A stretch of DNA of 64,000 bases from JAJEBT01 sp965221485 (GTDB taxonomy: Bacteria > Pseudomonadota > Alphaproteobacteria > MPNO01 > UBA830), in the NCBI GenBank assembly GCA_965221485.1, contig OZ244893.1, forward strand, positions 992,001 to 1,056,000. Direction: 5' to 3'. Positions 62,465 to 64,000 of this stretch are shown here, one piece after another. A program made the position numbers and the translations under genes. Positions within the stretch are counted from its first letter, which is position 1. Every line of letters begins with the position of its first letter. The notes under the pieces were generated by a model. That model was not told the DNA's origin and made no database searches. It worked only from the letters and a program-made list of their open reading frames with translations.

Positions 62465-63310
62465 ATGACTGATACCCCCCCTGACGAGAACAAGGACCGG
62501 GCCATCGACGACCTTTTGGCTGTCATGCGAAAGCTGAGGGATCCCGACGGCGGCTGTCCCTGGGACCTCGTGCAAACATTCGAGACCATCGCTCCTTATA
62601 CGATCGAGGAGGCCTACGAGGTTGTTGATGCGATCCATTCCGGTGACATGGATCTCCTCGAGGATGAACTTGGTGACCTGCTGCTGCAGGTTGTGTTTCA
62701 CTCGCAGATGTCCTCAGAAGCCGGCGGCTTCACTTTTGACGATGTTGCCCGCCGTGTCGCAGACAAGATGCGGGACCGGCACCCCCATGTCTTCGGGCCT
62801 TCTCCGGATCGTTCCTCGAACCGGCTCGAAGAAAACTGGGAAACCCGGAAAGCCCTGGAGCGTGAGCAGCGGGCGCGTCGACGGGGCCAGCCTCCGAGCG
62901 CTCTCGACGGCGTGGCATTGGCGCTGCCAGCTCTGATGCGCTCGCAGAAGCTTCAGAAACGCGCCGCCAATGTCGGTTTTGATTGGCGCAAGGCGGATGA
63001 CGTCACCAGCAAGATCCTTGAAGAGCTGCAAGAACTTCGGGACGAGATGGCCGCTGGCGATGATGCCGGACGTCTGCAGGAAGAAGCCGGGGACCTTCTG
63101 TTTGCCTGTGTCAATCTGGTGCGCAAGCTCGGCCTCGACGCCGAGGTGGCCCTCCGCGAGGCCAATGACAAGTTTTCGCACCGTTTTCGCGCTGTCGAGT
63201 CCCGGCTGGCCCTCGACGGAAACCACCCTCGCGACTGCTCCCTTTCCGAACTGGAAGCGTTATGGGAGGCAGCCAAGACTGCGGAAAAGAGCTCATCCCC
63301 TGAGAGATGA
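62465..63310 (+). CDS. mazG: Nucleoside triphosphate pyrophosphohydrolase MazG
   Basis: 281 residues from ATG 62465 (a TTG at 62447 is possible). Two MazG domains: the first has RDPDGGCPWDLVQTFETIAPYTIEEAYEVVDAI and EDELGDLLLQVVFHS; the second has EELQELRDEM and EEAGDLLFACVNLVRKLG, each with the ExxE...D magnesium set. The enzyme hydrolyses NTPs/dNTPs to monophosphates and guards against damaged nucleotides. Its start is only 42 bp after the dif candidate, so the site may overlap its promoter. Confidence 0.95.
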   Translation: MTDTPPDENKDRAIDDLLAVMRKLRDPDGGCPWDLVQTFETIAPYTIEEAYEVVDAIHSGDMDLLEDELGDLLLQVVFHSQMSSEAGGFTFDDVARRVADKMRDRHPHVFGPSPDRSSNRLEENWETRKALEREQRARRRGQPPSALDGVALALPALMRSQKLQKRAANVGFDWRKADDVTSKILEELQELRDEMAAGDDAGRLQEEAGDLLFACVNLVRKLGLDAEVALREANDKFSHRFRAVESRLALDGNHPRDCSLSELEALWEAAKTAEKSSSPER

Positions 63311-63935
63311 CCACAGCACAAACGGTTCCGGCTGGTAGAGGCAAGGATTGGCGCGGTGAATTTGGGCAGCCTTTTGGTCCCCCTTTCGTTCCTTACGGGC
63401 AAAGTTGGTGCGACATCCTGTTTCCCGGCTACATTCGCTGGATTTGACTGACTTTTTCCTACGCTTATTCATCGATACTCTGAAGACCGGTCGGAAATTC
63501 GGGATGATTTTTTGCCAAGCTGCGGAGGCTGCCACAGCCTTACAGCGGTGGTTCAAACCGCGGCCCGTCGAGATGCGATTTTGCCGGGTATGTAAACGTA
63601 CCGCGGATGCCACACGGACCATACTTGAACAGCATCGCGTTTCCGCCTGTTTCCCTGCCCACGTATGGAAGCAAGAATTGGTGGCCGACACCGATAGGCG
63701 AACCCATCCCAGACCCGCTTGGTGACCCGCGTCACGCCTACAGCATCGACCCCAACTAGGAGTCGCAGCCACTACTGGTCAGACAACTTCCTTACAGCAA
63801 ACACTCCAGTGCGGAACCGTTACACCGCCCTCCCCGTCTTTTTACCCGAAGCCACGCCTTCTCTTGAAATGACGGGGACCATAGTCCGGGATGGTGTATA
63901 TTGCTCACCTTCACCGCAACACGAGTCCAGCGACC
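63311..63935. other. Intergenic region right of mazG, no gene supported
   Basis: About 625 bp. Rightward and leftward frames of 100-160 codons overlap but have no ribosome sites or recognised domains. A CCCTCCCC octamer (63828-63835) is a KOPS-like motif pointing left, toward dif. The tail is the upstream region of the gene starting at 63936. Confidence 0.4.
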
Positions 63936-64000
63936 ATGCCGACGCAAGACCGTTTCGACAGTCTCTCTATCCGCCGATTCAGGGGCCTCAAAGAGATCGA
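63936..64000 (+). CDS. Start of a probable AAA/SMC-type ATPase (cut by the window edge)
   Basis: Only 21 codons are visible: MPTQDRFDSL then SIRRFRGLKEI. The pattern of a short strand and FRGLKE just before an expected Walker A loop is typical of RecF/OLD/AAA_15-type ATPases, including many phage-defence proteins. There is no Shine-Dalgarno match nearby. The identification is tentative because the ATP-binding loop lies beyond the edge. Confidence 0.45.
   Translation, partial: MPTQDRFDSLSIRRFRGLKEI

Noticed and set aside
63405..63725. 106-codon rightward frame after mazG
   Set aside because: It reads partly protein-like but has no start signal and is overlapped by a longer opposite frame; there is not enough evidence for a gene.
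1..64000. CRISPR array, prophage, rRNA operon or riboswitch
   Set aside because: No regularly spaced repeats, phage structural genes, rRNA signatures or recognisable riboswitch cores were seen.

Overview
The window reads as chromosomal DNA of an alphaproteobacterium, probably a free-living, metabolically versatile one near Rhodospirillales (inference). The evidence is gene order: sdhE-mfd divergent from recG with a DUF502 gene next to it; dacC-tmk-holB-metG-tatD in one run; fused TctA-TctB permeases; a fused indolepyruvate oxidoreductase; and many CoA ligases, CaiB transferases and Rieske oxygenases. G+C is moderately high by eye.

Layout. 1-16 kb: transport and catabolism of unidentified organic, probably aromatic, acids. 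It holds a TctAB tail, TRAP DctQM, an EamA exporter, an SDR, a CoA ligase, a VanA-like Rieske oxygenase, a CaiB CoA-transferase, a citryl-CoA-lyase-like enzyme, an amidohydrolase and a complete TctAB fusion, with an IS1380-family element inside. 16-20.8 kb: a foreign-looking patch with an IS3 remnant and a large alanine-rich surface lipoprotein lying between two outward-facing copies of a 30-bp sequence, then a small ricin-type lectin. 20.8-33.8 kb: ribA; two tandem QueG/reductive-dehalogenase-like Fe-S proteins coupled to a PaaK-like ligase; glcG-MFS; a ferritin-like di-iron protein; and an aspartate-dehydrogenase-like/enoyl-CoA hydratase/CoA ligase/MFS run. 34-42.6 kb: sdhE-mfd carrying a MaoC-like gene and a leaderless substrate-binding protein, plus recG and DUF502. 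43-50 kb: MFS-egtD divergent from a haem-oxygenase-like di-iron oxidase, then the 1159-residue indolepyruvate oxidoreductase. 50.7-54.6 kb: tRNA-Ser(UGA), an orphan Rieske oxygenase and an Atm1-type ABC exporter. 54.8-63.3 kb: cell-wall genes (mltB-like, rlpA, dacC) running into tmk-holB-metG-tatD and mazG.

The most informative non-coding element is a strong candidate XerCD dif site at 62395-62422, between tatD and mazG. It shares 19 consecutive bases with the E. coli dif core. FtsK KOPS-like octamers (GGGNAGGG) to its left point overwhelmingly toward it, which places the window at the replication terminus. A new gene, apparently an AAA-type ATPase, starts at the right edge.

Several transport systems lack their usual substrate-binding partner, both Rieske oxygenases lack a reductase, and no transcription regulator was recognised anywhere in 64 kb.
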